A stretch of DNA of 64,000 nucleotides from Nostoc edaphicum CCNP1411 (GTDB lineage Bacteria > Cyanobacteriota > Cyanobacteriia > Cyanobacteriales > Nostocaceae): positions 4,650,001-4,714,000 of the forward strand of contig NZ_CP054698.1 of NCBI RefSeq assembly GCF_014023275.1. Direction: 5' to 3'. Positions 8,847-19,298 of this stretch are shown piece after piece. Positions within the stretch are counted from its first letter, which is position 1. Every line of letters begins with the position of its first letter. Made by a program: the position numbers and the translations under genes. The notes under the pieces were generated by a model that did not search any database, had not been told where the DNA came from, and saw only the letters and a program-made list of their open reading frames with translations.

Positions 8847-11777
8847 TTAATAAGCATCCATTGGCAGACAAGAACAAACAAAATTCCTGTCGCCAAAGGC
8901 TGCATCAATGCGACCGACAGCAGGCCAGAATTTATACTCACGAGTCCAAGGCGCAGGATAGGCAGCTTGTTCGCGAGAATAGGGATGCTGCCATTCTCCA
9001 GTGATGAGACTTTCAGCCGTGTGGGGTGCGTTCTTCAAAAGATTATCTTGGGTATCCACCTTACCAATTTCTATTTCGGCAATTTCTTGGCGAATAGAAA
9101 TCAGCGCATCACAGAAACGATCCAACTCTTGCTTAGATTCACTTTCTGTAGGTTCCACCATGATTGTACCCCCTACAGGCCAGGAGACAGTCGGCGCATG
9201 GAAACCATAATCCATGAGACGCTTGGCGACATCATCAATTTCGATCGCAGCGGATTTTTTTAGCGATCGCAAATCTAAAATACACTCATGGGCAACTAGA
9301 CCATTTTTCCCTTGATACAAAACCGGATAATACGATTCCAGTTTCTTGGCCATGTAGTTAGCGTTGAGAATCGCCACCTTAGTTGCTTGGGTTAAACCAT
9401 CTGCACCCATCATTGCAATGTACATCCAAGAAATCACCAAGATACTAGCACTACCCCAAGGTGCAGCCGCCACAGCACCAATATTAGAGTGCTGAGTGCT
9501 GAGTGCTGAGTGCTGAGTTGAGTTGTCAGTAACAACAGGGTGTCCGGGCAAAAATGGCACGAGATGAGAGGCGACACCAATAGGCCCCATACCAGGGCCA
9601 CCGCCACCATGAGGAATACAGAAGGTTTTGTGCAAGTTTAAATGGCAGACATCTGCGCCAATATCTCCAGGACGGCAAATTCCGACTTGGGCGTTCATAT
9701 TTGCCCCATCCATGTAAACTTGTCCACCATGACTGTGGACAACAGCGCAGATTTCCTGAATTGGCTCCTCAAAAACACCGTGAGTTGAGGGATATGTCAC
9801 CATCAAGGCGGCTAATTCATTGCTGTGTTTTTCTGCCTTAGCCTTCAGGTCAGCAACATCAATATTACCTTGTGAGTCACAGGCAACAGCTACCACCTTC
9901 ATCCCGCACATCACCGCACTTGCTGGGTTTGTCCCGTGTGCGGAGTTGGGAATCAAACAAACGTTGCGGTGTGCTTCACCCCGATTTTCGTGATACTGAC
10001 GAATTACTAAAAGTCCGGCATACTCACCCTGAGAACCAGCATTTGGTTGTAGAGAAATTCCCGCAAAACCAGTAATTTCAGCCAACCATGTCTCAAGCTG
10101 CTCAAACAGAATTTGATAACCTTGCGTTTGTGACGCCGGGGCAAATGGATGAATCTTGCCAAATTCTTCCCAACTTACCGGAATCATCTCAGCAGTTGCA
10201 TTCAACTTCATTGTGCAAGAACCCAAGGGAATCATCGATGTTGTTAGCGACAAGTCCTTGCTTTCAAGTTTGTGCAGATAGCGCAATAACTCGGTTTCTG
10301 AGTGATAGCGGTTAAATACAGGATGGGTGAGATAATTGCTTTGACGGGAGAGAGAAAGATGGGAGGATGAGGAAGAAGTTAATTCTTCTAAAGTGAAGGG
10401 TAAATCATCTGTACCAGCGAAAATCTTCCAGAGGTCGATTAAGTCTTCTGGTGTAGTTGTTTCATCCAGCGAAATACCAACAGTAGTTGCATCAAAAACC
10501 CGCAGGTTAATTTGAAGCTGTTCGCTAGCTGTCAAAATATCTTTTAAATTGTGTCTTCCCAGTTCGACTCGCAACGTATCAAAGAAATCTTTGGAAGCAA
10601 TGCTGTAACCCAAACGCTTCAGACCTTCCGCCAGCAACACTGTCAAAGAGTGGATATTCTCAGCAATTTGCTTCAGTCCAGTAGGGCCATGATAGACCGC
10701 ATACATACTTGCCATCACCGCCAGTAGCACTTGTGCAGTACAAATATTACTAGTAGCTTTTTCGCGGCGGATGTGCTGTTCGCGGGTTTGCAAAGCGAGA
10801 CGTAATGCAGGCTTACCTCGGGCATCTTTTGATACACCCACAATTCGCCCTGGAACCAGCCGCTTATACTCTTCCTTCGTAGCAAAGTATGCCGCATGAG
10901 GCCCCCCAAACCCCAAAGGAATACCAAACCGCTGAGTGCTTCCGACAGCAATATCAGCGCCAAATTCACCAGGAGGGGTTAGCAAAGTTAAACTTAGAGG
11001 ATCTGCTGCTACCGTTACCAATGCACCCTTAGCATGGGCTTTTTCTATAAAAGCGCGGTAGTCGTAAATGGTGCCATCACTTGCAGGGTATTGCAGAACA
11101 GCCCCAAAAATTGGTTGATCAAAATCAAATGTTTGATGATCGCCGACAATAATCTTAATCCCCAATGGTTTAGCACGTGTTTGCAACACATCAATGGTTT
11201 GGGGATGGCAGTCACCAGAGACAAAATAGGCATCTGCCTGATTTTTGGAGACACCATAGCTTAGGCTCATTGCTTCAGCTGCTGCTGTGGCTTCATCCAG
11301 TAACGAAGCATTGGCAATTTCCAAACCTGTGAGGTCGATAATCAGGGTTTGAAAATTTAGCAGCGCTTCTAGTCGCCCTTGGGCAATTTCTGGCTGATAA
11401 GGAGTGTAGGCAGTATACCAACCGGGGTTTTCTAGGATGTTACGCCCAATCACAGGTGGGGTAATACTGTCGTAATAGCCCATACCAATGTATGAACGGA
11501 AAACCTGATTTTTGGCAGCAACTTTTTTTAACGATGCCAGTGCTGTATACTCACTTTCTGCTTCTGGTAAATTTAGCGGTTGCTTCAGCCGAATTGCCTG
11601 TGGAACTGTTTGGTCGATTAGAGCATCCAGGCTGGGAAACCCCAAAACCTTAAGCATTTGCTGGATGTCATCGGAGTTCGGGCCAATGTGTCTTGGCACA
11701 AAACTACTTAACTTTTGACTTTTTTCGTCCAGCACTTGCTGCTCATTAGACTTGAGAATAGGGGCGTTCAATACCAC
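8847..11777 (-). CDS. gcvP: Glycine dehydrogenase (decarboxylating), P-protein
   Basis: 976 residues, full length for the homodimeric form. It decarboxylates glycine with PLP and passes the aminomethyl group to lipoyl-GcvH; in cyanobacteria this supports photorespiratory glycine recycling. The PLP lysine lies in [16 protein letters not shown] (about residue 717), and the N-terminus [17 protein letters not shown] is typical. It is last in the gcvT-gcvH-gcvP set on the minus strand, 187 bp after gcvH. An odd feature is an in-frame heptamer repeat (9487-9516) that encodes [12 protein letters not shown] just before [11 protein letters not shown], a surface region of variable length in relatives. 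Confidence 0.95.
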   Translation of the reverse strand: MVLNAPILKSNEQQVLDEKSQKLSSFVPRHIGPNSDDIQQMLKVLGFPSLDALIDQTVPQAIRLKQPLNLPEAESEYTALASLKKVAAKNQVFRSYIGMGYYDSITPPVIGRNILENPGWYTAYTPYQPEIAQGRLEALLNFQTLIIDLTGLEIANASLLDEATAAAEAMSLSYGVSKNQADAYFVSGDCHPQTIDVLQTRAKPLGIKIIVGDHQTFDFDQPIFGAVLQYPASDGTIYDYRAFIEKAHAKGALVTVAADPLSLTLLTPPGEFGADIAVGSTQRFGIPLGFGGPHAAYFATKEEYKRLVPGRIVGVSKDARGKPALRLALQTREQHIRREKATSNICTAQVLLAVMASMYAVYHGPTGLKQIAENIHSLTVLLAEGLKRLGYSIASKDFFDTLRVELGRHNLKDILTASEQLQINLRVFDATTVGISLDETTTPEDLIDLWKIFAGTDDLPFTLEELTSSSSSHLSLSRQSNYLTHPVFNRYHSETELLRYLHKLESKDLSLTTSMIPLGSCTMKLNATAEMIPVSWEEFGKIHPFAPASQTQGYQILFEQLETWLAEITGFAGISLQPNAGSQGEYAGLLVIRQYHENRGEAHRNVCLIPNSAHGTNPASAVMCGMKVVAVACDSQGNIDVADLKAKAEKHSNELAALMVTYPSTHGVFEEPIQEICAVVHSHGGQVYMDGANMNAQVGICRPGDIGADVCHLNLHKTFCIPHGGGGPGMGPIGVASHLVPFLPGHPVVTDNSTQHSALSTQHSNIGAVAAAPWGSASILVISWMYIAMMGADGLTQATKVAILNANYMAKKLESYYPVLYQGKNGLVAHECILDLRSLKKSAAIEIDDVAKRLMDYGFHAPTVSWPVGGTIMVEPTESESKQELDRFCDALISIRQEIAEIEIGKVDTQDNLLKNAPHTAESLITGEWQHPYSREQAAYPAPWTREYKFWPAVGRIDAAFGDRNFVCSCLPMDAY
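9487..9516. repeat. Heptamer tandem repeat GAGTGCT inside gcvP
   Basis: Four perfect GAGTGCT units (9487-9514) and a partial fifth. Seven-base units shift frame at each copy, so three copies add a whole number of codons; the array is read through without disrupting gcvP. The same repeat type lies between gcvP and gcvH. Confidence 0.9.
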
Positions 11778-11924
11778 AAATTACTCTCCAGATGGTACTA
11801 TTTCATATTTTGCAATAAATACTCTTAAACTGGGGGCTGGGAACTGGGGATTAGGAAGATATTGGATAGGTGAATAAGAGTAATTGTTAATTACCTCCTC
11901 CACTCACCTACTCCCTTACTCTTC

Positions 11925-11964
11925 CACTCAGAACTCAGCACTCAGAACTCAGCACTCAGCACTC
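11925..11964. repeat. Heptamer repeat array CACTCAG between gcvH and gcvP
   Basis: Alternating CAGCACT and CAGAACT heptamers directly beyond the stop of gcvH. It is of the same short tandem repeat class as the array inside gcvP, on the same repeat strand relative to the operon. Confidence 0.8.
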
Positions 11965-12354
11965 CTACTCGCCTTCTACTTGGGCGCGATACTCATCTGC
12001 TGTCAACGCATCCTCAACTTCACCAGGGTCATTGACGCGCACTTTCAAAAACCATCCTTCTCCGTAGGGGTCTTCTGATACTTCTTCGGGAGAATTAATT
12101 AAGGCTTCATTGCGTTCTATAACTGTGCCTGTTACTGGTGAATTCAGTTCTTCAACGGCTTTTACTGATTCAATTGTGCCAAAGTTTTCTCCTCTGGTAA
12201 GAGCATCGCCAATTTCTGGCAGTTCCAAAAAGACGATATCACCCAACTCATGTACGGCAAACTCAGTAATGCCTATAGTGGCAATTTCACCATCTATTCG
12301 CACGTATTCATGAGAATCCAGGTATCTAAAATCTTGAGGATATTCAAAAGACAT
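11965..12354 (-). CDS. gcvH: Glycine cleavage system H protein
   Basis: 129 residues, the normal size. The lipoyl-accepting lysine is K65 in [14 protein letters not shown]. The carrier shuttles the aminomethyl group from GcvP to GcvT and is then reoxidised by the L-protein, which is not encoded here. The gene sits between gcvT (125 bp upstream) and gcvP (187 bp downstream), all on the minus strand. Confidence 0.95.
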   Translation of the reverse strand: MSFEYPQDFRYLDSHEYVRIDGEIATIGITEFAVHELGDIVFLELPEIGDALTRGENFGTIESVKAVEELNSPVTGTVIERNEALINSPEEVSEDPYGEGWFLKVRVNDPGEVEDALTADEYRAQVEGE

Positions 12355-12479
12355 ATCACTTCCTCTCCCTTATCAAAAAAATTATTGCCCTAACAGTCAT
12401 CCAAACCATATCTGGTAATGAACCTTACTGTAGATTGAGTAACTCACAACACATTATTCCTCAAAAACCTTGGCGCTTG

Positions 12480-13616
12480 TTAGTTGGTGACACGATTTTT
12501 TGACCGATAAAAGGGACGTTTAACCACAGCTGCTGGATAAGCTTTGCCACGAATTTCAACTTCTAGCTGCTGACCAACAGTTGCTAACTGGGTGGGAACG
12601 TAGGCTAAGGCAATGGGATAACCAAGTGTGGGCGACAGAGTTCCACTGGTAACTTCTCCCACGATTTTACCCGCGGATAACACTTGATAGCCGTGACGGG
12701 CAATGTTGCGTCCTTGGGTTTGCAAACCTACCAATCGGCGCTGCACTCCACTGGCTTTTTGCTGTGCTAAAACTTCCCGACCAATAAAATCGCCTTTGGT
12801 ATCTAAGTGAACTAGCCAGCCCAAACCTGCTTCTAAGGGTGTGGTGATGTCATCGATATCTTGTCCGTAAAGCGCCATCGCCGCTTCTAGGCGCAGAGTG
12901 TCTCTCGCACCGAGTCCACAGGGAATAACACCAGCTTTATTGAGGGTTTGCCACAATTCTACTCCTACATCCGGGTCTACCATTACCTCAAAGCCATCTT
13001 CTCCGGTGTAACCTGTGCGGGCCAGGAAGGCAGGTTTCCCTAGTAGGGTTGCTTCTAGATGTCCGAAGGCTTTGATTGGTTGTAGGTCTTCTTGCACTAA
13101 GGGCTGGAGATATTTAATCGCTTTTGGCCCCTGTACGGCAATTAAGACTTTATCTGGTGAAAGGTCTTGGAATTGTACCTTATCCAGGTCAAGGTGTTGC
13201 AATAGCCATGCTTTATCTTTATTGGAGGTTGCCGCATTGACTATGATGAATGCTCTCTGTATACCAGCAGCGTCTTCACCTTGATAATAAACAATGATGT
13301 CGTCAATAATTCCGGCTTGGGGATTTAACAATACGGTGTATTGTGCTTGACCGGGTTGCAAACGACTCAAGTCGGAAGGCACTAATGGTTGGAGTTGGGA
13401 AATGAGGTCTTTACCTTGGAGGGTAAATTTGCCCATGTGGGAAATATCGAACATTCCGGCTGTATTTCTTACAGCCTCATGTTCGCGGCTAATGCCACTA
13501 AATTGCACAGGCATTTCCCAGCCCCCAAAGCTAGTAAAGCGTGCTCTGAGTTCTACACCCACTTGATATAAAGGGGTTCGCGCCAGAGATTGGGCGTTGT
13601 CTTCTTGATTAGCCAC
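12480..13616 (-). CDS. gcvT: Aminomethyltransferase, T-protein
   Basis: 378 residues. It transfers the methylene carbon from GcvH-bound intermediate to tetrahydrofolate and releases ammonia. Family features are the N-terminal [36 protein letters not shown], and the folate-site [10 protein letters not shown]. It is first of the gcvT-gcvH-gcvP set. The upstream region (13617-13910) is filled with heptamer and pyrimidine-rich repeats; I looked for a glycine riboswitch and did not see one. Confidence 0.95.
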   Translation of the reverse strand: MANQEDNAQSLARTPLYQVGVELRARFTSFGGWEMPVQFSGISREHEAVRNTAGMFDISHMGKFTLQGKDLISQLQPLVPSDLSRLQPGQAQYTVLLNPQAGIIDDIIVYYQGEDAAGIQRAFIIVNAATSNKDKAWLLQHLDLDKVQFQDLSPDKVLIAVQGPKAIKYLQPLVQEDLQPIKAFGHLEATLLGKPAFLARTGYTGEDGFEVMVDPDVGVELWQTLNKAGVIPCGLGARDTLRLEAAMALYGQDIDDITTPLEAGLGWLVHLDTKGDFIGREVLAQQKASGVQRRLVGLQTQGRNIARHGYQVLSAGKIVGEVTSGTLSPTLGYPIALAYVPTQLATVGQQLEVEIRGKAYPAAVVKRPFYRSKNRVTN

Positions 13617-13699
13617 AGGTAATTTTGCGATCGCACCTCAACATCTATCATCCTAAGAGATGCTTTCTGGTTTTACAGTCTTGTGTATCATGTGTATCA

Positions 13700-13850
13700 A
13701 ATTTGGGCATTGGGCATTGGGCATTGAAAAGAGGTAATTTTTTATTCTCCCCCTTGCCCCCTGCACCCTGCTCCCCTGCTTCTTCCTTGTCTCCCTCATC
13801 TCCCCATGCTCCCCTGCCTCCTCATCTCCCTTATTCCCCACTCCCTTTGT
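13700..13850. repeat. GGGCATT heptamers and pyrimidine-rich tract
   Basis: Three GGGCATT units near 13707-13728, then about 100 bases of C/T-rich sequence built from CTCCC and CCTGC. It occupies the gap between divergent gcvT and the pentapeptide-repeat gene. Similar tracts occur at 19805-19945, 35602-35725 and 51295-51350. Confidence 0.7.
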
Positions 13851-13910
13851 CGCCTTCTGTGAGGTTTAATAGTTAATGATGCAAGTGTTGAGATTTATTA
13901 AGAAGAGATT

Positions 13911-14408
13911 ATGAAATATTGGCAACTGTTAGCGAGCTTTGTCTTAGCTATGGTTCTTTTTTGCTTTCCCCTATCGGCGCAAGCTGCAAGTTCTTCCAGT
14001 ATTACCCGTTCTGTGGGTAATGATGAACTTAAGGGCAAAGATTACTCTGGTCAAAGTTTAATTGGCACTGAGTTTACTAATCTCAAATTAGAGAATGCTA
14101 ATTTTAGCAATGCTGACTTACGTGGCGGTGTGTTTAACGGTAGTGTATTGGAGGGAGTAAATCTGCATGGTGTTGATTTTAGTGAAGGCATAGCCTATCT
14201 CACAAGGTTTAAAAATGCTGATTTAAGTGATGCTGTGTTGACTGATGCAATGATGCTGCGTTCCACTTTTGATGATGTGAATGTCACGGGTGCTGATTTT
14301 ACGAATGCAATTTTAGATGGGATACAAGTGAAAAAACTTTGTGTTAAGGCAAGTGGTGTGAATTCTAAAACTGGTGTGGATACTCGCAATTCTTTAGGAT
14401 GTAACTAG
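13911..14408 (+). CDS. Secreted pentapeptide-repeat protein
   Basis: 165 residues. A signal peptide (cleavage likely after LSAQA) is followed by about 15 pentapeptide units of the A(D/N)LxX type, such as [14 protein letters not shown], which form a right-handed quadrilateral beta helix. The C-terminal part has two cysteines, in KKLCVKAS and SLGCN, that could form a disulfide. Pentapeptide proteins with signal peptides are common in cyanobacterial periplasm and thylakoid lumen; the role is unknown. Confidence 0.8.
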   Translation: MKYWQLLASFVLAMVLFCFPLSAQAASSSSITRSVGNDELKGKDYSGQSLIGTEFTNLKLENANFSNADLRGGVFNGSVLEGVNLHGVDFSEGIAYLTRFKNADLSDAVLTDAMMLRSTFDDVNVTGADFTNAILDGIQVKKLCVKASGVNSKTGVDTRNSLGCN

Positions 14409-14897
14409 ACTGTCAACGAATTTTATATTTTAAATTTTGGATTTGGGATTGAAGATTCAAAATCCAAAATTTAAAACGTAACTTGTCAGGAAATGTGAAA
14501 CTGTCTGAGTAACTGCCTCACCAATTTGAGTTATACGATTAGTAGGCAATAGGCAAGAAGGCAATAGGCAAGAAGGCTTTCTGAACTGTACGGTGTTTTT
14601 TCAAAAATCAAAAATGAGTACTATCGCATTGATGACATCAAATAAAGTGTCGATTAACATAGGTATTGTGCCGGAATTAGCTCACTACTAGCAGTAGCAA
14701 CCACCTCAAATGCGATCGCCATTGCTGATAGTTTTTTAGGCGTTTTAGTCAACAGTAAATCTGCGGTTGAATAAATATTTTAGGTAAAAATATACAGTAT
14801 TCTGCCAGATATGAAACTTCAATGAAAAGAGCTAGCATACTAATGCCATCTTTTATTTATACCCATAGGATCATGTTGATGATTCCTAAAACAAAAG
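14409..14897. other. Gap with long hairpin and direct repeat
   Basis: Just after the pentapeptide gene a 17-bp perfect inverted repeat (14428-14444 and 14460-14476, core AAATCCAAAATTTAAAA) could fold into a hairpin that ends transcription, though no T-run follows. Near 14541-14575 a 19-bp unit containing AGGCAATAGGCAAGA is repeated directly. No gene was supported. Confidence 0.6.
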
Positions 14898-15887
14898 ATG
14901 ACATCCAAAACCTATTATGTTTGGGGACTAGTAGCCGCTCCAATTGTAGTTACTCTGGCGCTGGGTTTCTCAGCAAGAGCGAATGCAGTTGAGTTAGGTG
15001 CTGCCTCTGATTACAATGTGTTTGTTTTGGGAGATATCTCTCAACAATATACAGATATTGAAGGAAAACTTGCTGCTGGCGGTAACGTGAATTTCGTTGG
15101 CGGACTTGGAAGTAGACTTTCTGGCAATAGCGGTAACGTAGTAGTAGCTGGGCAAAACTTATCTTTAAGCAACGGTCAAGTCTACCACGGTAATGCTGTC
15201 TACGGAGGTAGCGCTAATGTTTCCGGCAATGTGGGATTTCCACAGGGAACTCTCAGCCAGGGTAATCCTATCGACTTTGATGCAGCAGGGGAAGAATTGC
15301 GATCGCTATCTGAATATTTAGCAACCTTGACTCCTACTGGTAACACAACAGTTCAACCTTGGGGTGCTATTAACCTAAGTGGCAGTGGTACTGCTTTCAA
15401 TGTTTTTAATCTTGCTGGCTCAGATGTCTCCAAGACCAACTATTTTGAAATTAAGGGGGACGCGAATTCGACTATCGTTGTCAATATCAGCGGTAAGGAT
15501 GTGTCCTTGCAAAACTTTGGTTTCAATATCATTGGCACAAATAAACAAAAGGTGATCTACAACTTCTATGAAGCAACAAACCTAACTGCTAGTGGGATTG
15601 GCATCGAAGGTAGTATTCTTGCTCCTTTGGCTAATTTCAATTTCAATAACGGTCAAGTTAACGGCAATGTGGTAGTAGCTTCCTTGACAGGAAATGGCGA
15701 GTCTCACAACTATCTGTTTAATGGTGATTTGCCAGATGTCCCAACTAAGTACTACACTCAGCCTCCGACTCCGGCTCCGACTCCGACTCAGGTTCCAGAA
15801 CCAGCAAATCTTCCAGGATTAGGATTAATTGGTGTAGCATTTGGTTTATTTCGCTACAAACGTAATCAAACAACTTGCCTAAAATAA
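14898..15887 (+). CDS. Choice-of-anchor A / PEP-CTERM surface protein
   Basis: 329 residues. Signal peptide, then a beta-rich domain typical of the choice-of-anchor A family (AASDYNVFVLGDISQQYTDIEGKLAAGGN; IEGSILAPLANFNF). A proline-rich spacer (PPTPAPTPTQ) leads to the sorting tag VPEPA, a hydrophobic helix and RYKRN. The tag implies exosortase-mediated export to the surface. It is the second PEP-CTERM protein in the window, 8 kb from the first. Role in matrix or adhesion is inference. Confidence 0.82.
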   Translation: MTSKTYYVWGLVAAPIVVTLALGFSARANAVELGAASDYNVFVLGDISQQYTDIEGKLAAGGNVNFVGGLGSRLSGNSGNVVVAGQNLSLSNGQVYHGNAVYGGSANVSGNVGFPQGTLSQGNPIDFDAAGEELRSLSEYLATLTPTGNTTVQPWGAINLSGSGTAFNVFNLAGSDVSKTNYFEIKGDANSTIVVNISGKDVSLQNFGFNIIGTNKQKVIYNFYEATNLTASGIGIEGSILAPLANFNFNNGQVNGNVVVASLTGNGESHNYLFNGDLPDVPTKYYTQPPTPAPTPTQVPEPANLPGLGLIGVAFGLFRYKRNQTTCLK

Positions 15888-16022
15888 TTAAAAATTTTTG
15901 GCAGCATAGCGCATGACGCGAACTTATTTACAGATTTTCGCTCATGCGCTATTTCCTTGCTCCCTACCTTCTACAATAAGGATAGACTTTATTGAGATTT
16001 GTATAGTTGGGGATAGGCTGTC

Positions 16023-17042
16023 ATGGCTCCCGCCGTTTTAATTCAAAATCTGCAAAAACGCTACGGTACAGTGGTTGCCGTCCAGGATGTTTCCTTTCAG
16101 GTTGAACCAGGAGAAATTTTTGGTTTACTTGGCCCCAACGGTGCTGGGAAAACTACTACCTTGCGTGCCTTGTGTACACTGACCACACCGGATGCTGGCA
16201 AAATCGAAGTATCTGGCATCTCTGTGTTAGATAATCCCAGAGTCGCAAGACAACGATTAGGCTATGTAGCTCAGGAAGTCGCTATAGATAAGGTGTTGAC
16301 TGGAAAAGAACTGCTGCAATTGCAAGCAGCACTTTATCACCTCCCAGGCGCAATAGCCAAACAGCGCATTGAGACAGTCTTAGATTTACTCGGTTTGCAA
16401 GAATACGCCAATAAAAAGACAGGAACCTACTCTGGCGGTTTACGCAAGCGCCTAGACTTGGCTGCGGGGTTGCTCCATGCACCGGATGTTTTGGTGTTGG
16501 ATGAGCCAACTGTGGGACTTGACATAGAAACCCGTTTTGTGGTATGGGATTTCCTGAGAAAATTACGCGCCTCTGGAACGACGGTAGTAATTACCAGCCA
16601 TTACTTAGAAGAAATTGACGCCCTAGCCGATCGCGTGGCAATTATAGATCGCGGCGTTGTGATTGCCAGTGGGACACCTTCACAATTGAAAGATCAAGTA
16701 GGTGGCGATCGCATTACCTTACGAATCCGCGAGTTTTCTCCCATTGAGGAAGCAGAAATTGCCAAAAATCTCTTGCAACCTTTGCCCTTTGTCCAAGAAG
16801 TAATCATCAACAGCGCTCAAGGGAATTCCCTTAACTTGGTGGTGACACCTCAAAACGATGTTCTGATTAACATACAGCAAGCGCTGAATACTGCTGGCTT
16901 GCCCATTTTTGGCATCGCCCAATCTCGCCCCAGCCTTGATGACGTTTACCTCGCCGCCACAGGACGCACCCTGATGGATGCAGAACTCGCAGCCGTTGCC
17001 ACTCGCGATCCCAAGGCTGAGAAGAAGCAGAATATGAGATAG
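16023..17042 (+). CDS. ABC-2 exporter ATP-binding protein (DrrA-like)
   Basis: 339 residues. Walker A GPNGAGKTT (about residues 38-46), signature YSGGLRKRLDLAAG, Walker B VLVLDEP and the H-loop TSHYLEE are all present. A C-terminal extension of about 100 residues is as in the DrrA/daunorubicin-resistance type. It should energise the membrane protein encoded 111 bp downstream. Substrate unknown; in cyanobacteria such pairs may export lipids, polysaccharide precursors or drugs. Confidence 0.85.
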   Translation: MAPAVLIQNLQKRYGTVVAVQDVSFQVEPGEIFGLLGPNGAGKTTTLRALCTLTTPDAGKIEVSGISVLDNPRVARQRLGYVAQEVAIDKVLTGKELLQLQAALYHLPGAIAKQRIETVLDLLGLQEYANKKTGTYSGGLRKRLDLAAGLLHAPDVLVLDEPTVGLDIETRFVVWDFLRKLRASGTTVVITSHYLEEIDALADRVAIIDRGVVIASGTPSQLKDQVGGDRITLRIREFSPIEEAEIAKNLLQPLPFVQEVIINSAQGNSLNLVVTPQNDVLINIQQALNTAGLPIFGIAQSRPSLDDVYLAATGRTLMDAELAAVATRDPKAEKKQNMR

Positions 17043-17150
17043 GGAATGGGGAATGGGGAATGGGGAATGGGGGAGAAATAACCAATGCCCAATGCCCAAT
17101 TCCCAATGCCCTATCTAGAATTCAAAATTCAAAATCCAAAATCCAAAATT
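17041..17150. repeat. Short tandem repeats between ABC genes
   Basis: GGGAATG heptamers (17042-17071), then CCAATGC heptamers (17083-17110), then TCAAAAT/CCAAAAT heptamers (17120-17150). The middle block can be read as a spurious N-terminal extension of the permease. Confidence 0.8.
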
Positions 17151-17153
17151 GCC

Positions 17154-18041
17154 ATGAGTGTTACTCCTAAATCTGATATCAATTGGCAGCCGCTAGCATC
17201 GCCGCAAGCAGATGCTAATACTGCACCTAACTTTTTCGGTGAATTGGTACAAGAGACGCTGGCTTTAACTCGTCGCTTGTTTATTCAGTTGCAACGCCGT
17301 CCCTCATCTTTGATTGCTGGAATTATTCAGCCAGTAATGTGGTTGATACTGTTTGGGGCTTTGTTCCAAAATGCTCCCAAGGGTATATTTGGTAACACAA
17401 CAAATTACGGTCAATTTTTAGCTGCTGGCATCATTGTGTTTACAGCCTTTGCTGGGGCGCTAAATGCTGGTTTACCGGTAATGTTTGACCGCGAGTTTGG
17501 CTTTTTGAATCGTTTGCTGGTGGCACCTTTAGCATCGCGCTTTTCTATTGTCTTTGCTTCAGCCATCTTCATCATCAGCCAAAGTTTGCTGCAAGCAGCG
17601 GTGATTGTAGCAGCAGCGGCATTCTTGGGGGCTGGACTACCAGATGCAGTAGGTTTAAGTGCGATCGCTCTAATTGTCTTACTCTTAGCTTTGGGTGTTA
17701 CAGCCATCTCCCTCGGTTTAGCTTTCGCTCTACCCGGACACATTGAATTGATTGCAGTGATTTTCGTCACTAATCTACCATTATTGTTTGCTAGTACTGC
17801 TTTGGCACCTCTATCCTTCATGCCTCAGTGGTTGCAGGTTATCGCTACCTTGAATCCTCTCAGCTATGCGATCGAACCAATTCGCTATCTCTATCTCCAC
17901 AGTCATTGGGGACTAGGTAGTGTAGTAATGCAAGCTCCTTGGGGTGATGTTACCTTTGGGGGAGCGTTGCTGGTGTTGTTTGGCTTTGCCCTTGTCGCCT
18001 TGCTGAGTATTCAACCCCAACTGCGGCGGACTCTTGCCTAA
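17154..18041 (+). CDS. ABC-2 type transporter permease
   Basis: 295 residues with about six membrane segments, including PVMWLILFGALFQN and GVTAISLGLAFALPG. It matches ABC-2 permeases of the DrrB type and pairs with the ATPase just upstream. I start it at ATG 17154: the earlier in-frame ATG at 17085 would add residues encoded entirely by heptamer repeats. The last membrane segment ends close to the C-terminus. Confidence 0.85.
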   Translation: MSVTPKSDINWQPLASPQADANTAPNFFGELVQETLALTRRLFIQLQRRPSSLIAGIIQPVMWLILFGALFQNAPKGIFGNTTNYGQFLAAGIIVFTAFAGALNAGLPVMFDREFGFLNRLLVAPLASRFSIVFASAIFIISQSLLQAAVIVAAAAFLGAGLPDAVGLSAIALIVLLLALGVTAISLGLAFALPGHIELIAVIFVTNLPLLFASTALAPLSFMPQWLQVIATLNPLSYAIEPIRYLYLHSHWGLGSVVMQAPWGDVTFGGALLVLFGFALVALLSIQPQLRRTLA

Positions 18042-18077
18042 AGAGATAAAATAGAGCAATTTTAGCGTCAAAATCCC

Positions 18078-18476
18078 ATGAAAAAACCATTTTTACAAAT
18101 TACTAGACTCCTTGTGGCCACCGTGGCAGGAATCAGCTTTACTTCCTTGCTCATGGCTCAACCCAGTTCGGCTCAAATCAGCAGCCCAGCCGATGCTTTT
18201 CCCAGTAATAGTACAACAGACCAAAATACCGACCCTTTCTCCCGCACGAACTCAGATAATTTCAATATGTTTGATCTGATTCATCGGGCGAATTTCGGGA
18301 CTCTCAACTGGAATTCTGACCAGCAGAACGAAAAATTAGACTCAGCAGCAGCAGCATTTAAAGCAAGGCAACAAAAACTAATTCAAGGTCAGAAACAGCA
18401 AGCAACCCCCAGTTTGCCAACGGTTACACTACCATCAGTTACGCCGCCATCGGCTACACCATCATCAGGTAACTGA
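18078..18476 (+). CDS. Small secreted hypothetical protein
   Basis: 132 residues. Signal peptide with probable cleavage after SSAQ or nearby, then a short conserved-looking block (NMFDLIHRANFGTLNWNSDQQNEKLDSAAAAFKARQ) and a Pro/Ser/Thr tail. It follows the permease by 36 bp and may be cotranscribed with the ABC pair. I know no function. The helical Gln/Lys-rich segment suggests a small periplasmic or thylakoid-lumen protein. Confidence 0.6.
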   Translation: MKKPFLQITRLLVATVAGISFTSLLMAQPSSAQISSPADAFPSNSTTDQNTDPFSRTNSDNFNMFDLIHRANFGTLNWNSDQQNEKLDSAAAAFKARQQKLIQGQKQQATPSLPTVTLPSVTPPSATPSSGN

Positions 18477-18488
18477 AATCAAACAAAG

Positions 18489-18630
18489 AACCCCAAGCCT
18501 TTTGTACAATGCCTAAGCTAGTTTTGAGCGTTTGTAGTAAGCACTTCAGTGCTTAGAAAATAAGGACTAAAGTCCTTACTACAAACTTGTTTCTCAATTT
18601 AAACTGGACACACTACTAAGGCTTGGGGTT
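18489..18630. repeat. Nested inverted-repeat element between convergent genes
   Basis: Outer arms AACCCCAAGCCTT (18489-18501) and its complement (18618-18630), inner arms GTTTGTAGTAAG (18530-18541) and complement (18575-18586), and two small palindromes inside (GCACTTCAGTGC, GGACTAAAGTCC). It could fold as a multi-branch hairpin and stop transcription from both sides. Confidence 0.8.
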
Positions 18631-18667
18631 AAGACTAGTTAAAAATTCTTAGTTCTCAGGTAAAAAA

Positions 18668-19105
18668 CTACAACCCTAGTACAGCTAAAACATCGCTAGC
18701 ATGGGTGGTGGTATTTACACTACTGTCAACATGGGTAATTTTACCGCTAGGGTCAATTACGTAAGTAACGCGCTTGGCATAACCGCCGCCATCCACATCG
18801 AAAGCTTTGATGAGGGATTTGTCGCTATCAGCCAGTAGGGGAAAATTCAAATTATATTTTTGGGTGAATGCCTGATGGGAGACTTCATCATCTGCACTGA
18901 CTCCCAAGATTACAATATCTTTTCCTTGATATTGAGACTGGGCATCCCGAAAACTACAGGCTTGTTTGGTGCAACCTGGCGTATCATCCTTGGGGTAAAA
19001 ATACAAAACGACTGTCTTTCCGGCAAAATCAGATAACGATACTGTGTTGCCGTTTGTATCTTTGGCGGTAAATGCAGGTGCATCCGTACCAACTGCTAGA
19101 GGCAT
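18668..19105 (-). CDS. prxQ: Peroxiredoxin Q / bacterioferritin comigratory protein
   Basis: 145 residues, the normal length. Peroxidatic Cys45 and resolving Cys50 lie in the PGCTKQACSFRD motif, the spacing typical of the atypical 2-Cys PrxQ group. It reduces peroxides using thioredoxin. The thioredoxin fold opens with GTDAPAFTAKDTNG. Convergent with the secreted hypothetical gene across a nested inverted repeat. Confidence 0.9.
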   Translation of the reverse strand: MPLAVGTDAPAFTAKDTNGNTVSLSDFAGKTVVLYFYPKDDTPGCTKQACSFRDAQSQYQGKDIVILGVSADDEVSHQAFTQKYNLNFPLLADSDKSLIKAFDVDGGGYAKRVTYVIDPSGKITHVDSSVNTTTHASDVLAVLGL

Positions 19106-19298
19106 AATTAACCTTTCCTGTTTCAGATTGTTGATGCACTTGAAATTTTACATTAATTTATAATGATTAAATATAATTATCAAAAAATAGCAGAACTATA
19201 CTTTAGGTAACTAATTTTGGTTAAATAAAATATCTGCTACAAAAAAAGTCAATTCTAAAATTAATCTTTTTGAGAAGAAAAATTTCTACCCATACACA

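Noticed and set aside
13617..13910. Glycine riboswitch before gcvT
   Set aside because: The region is heptamer and pyrimidine repeats; no tandem aptamer-like pattern was seen on the minus strand. A covariance search would settle it.
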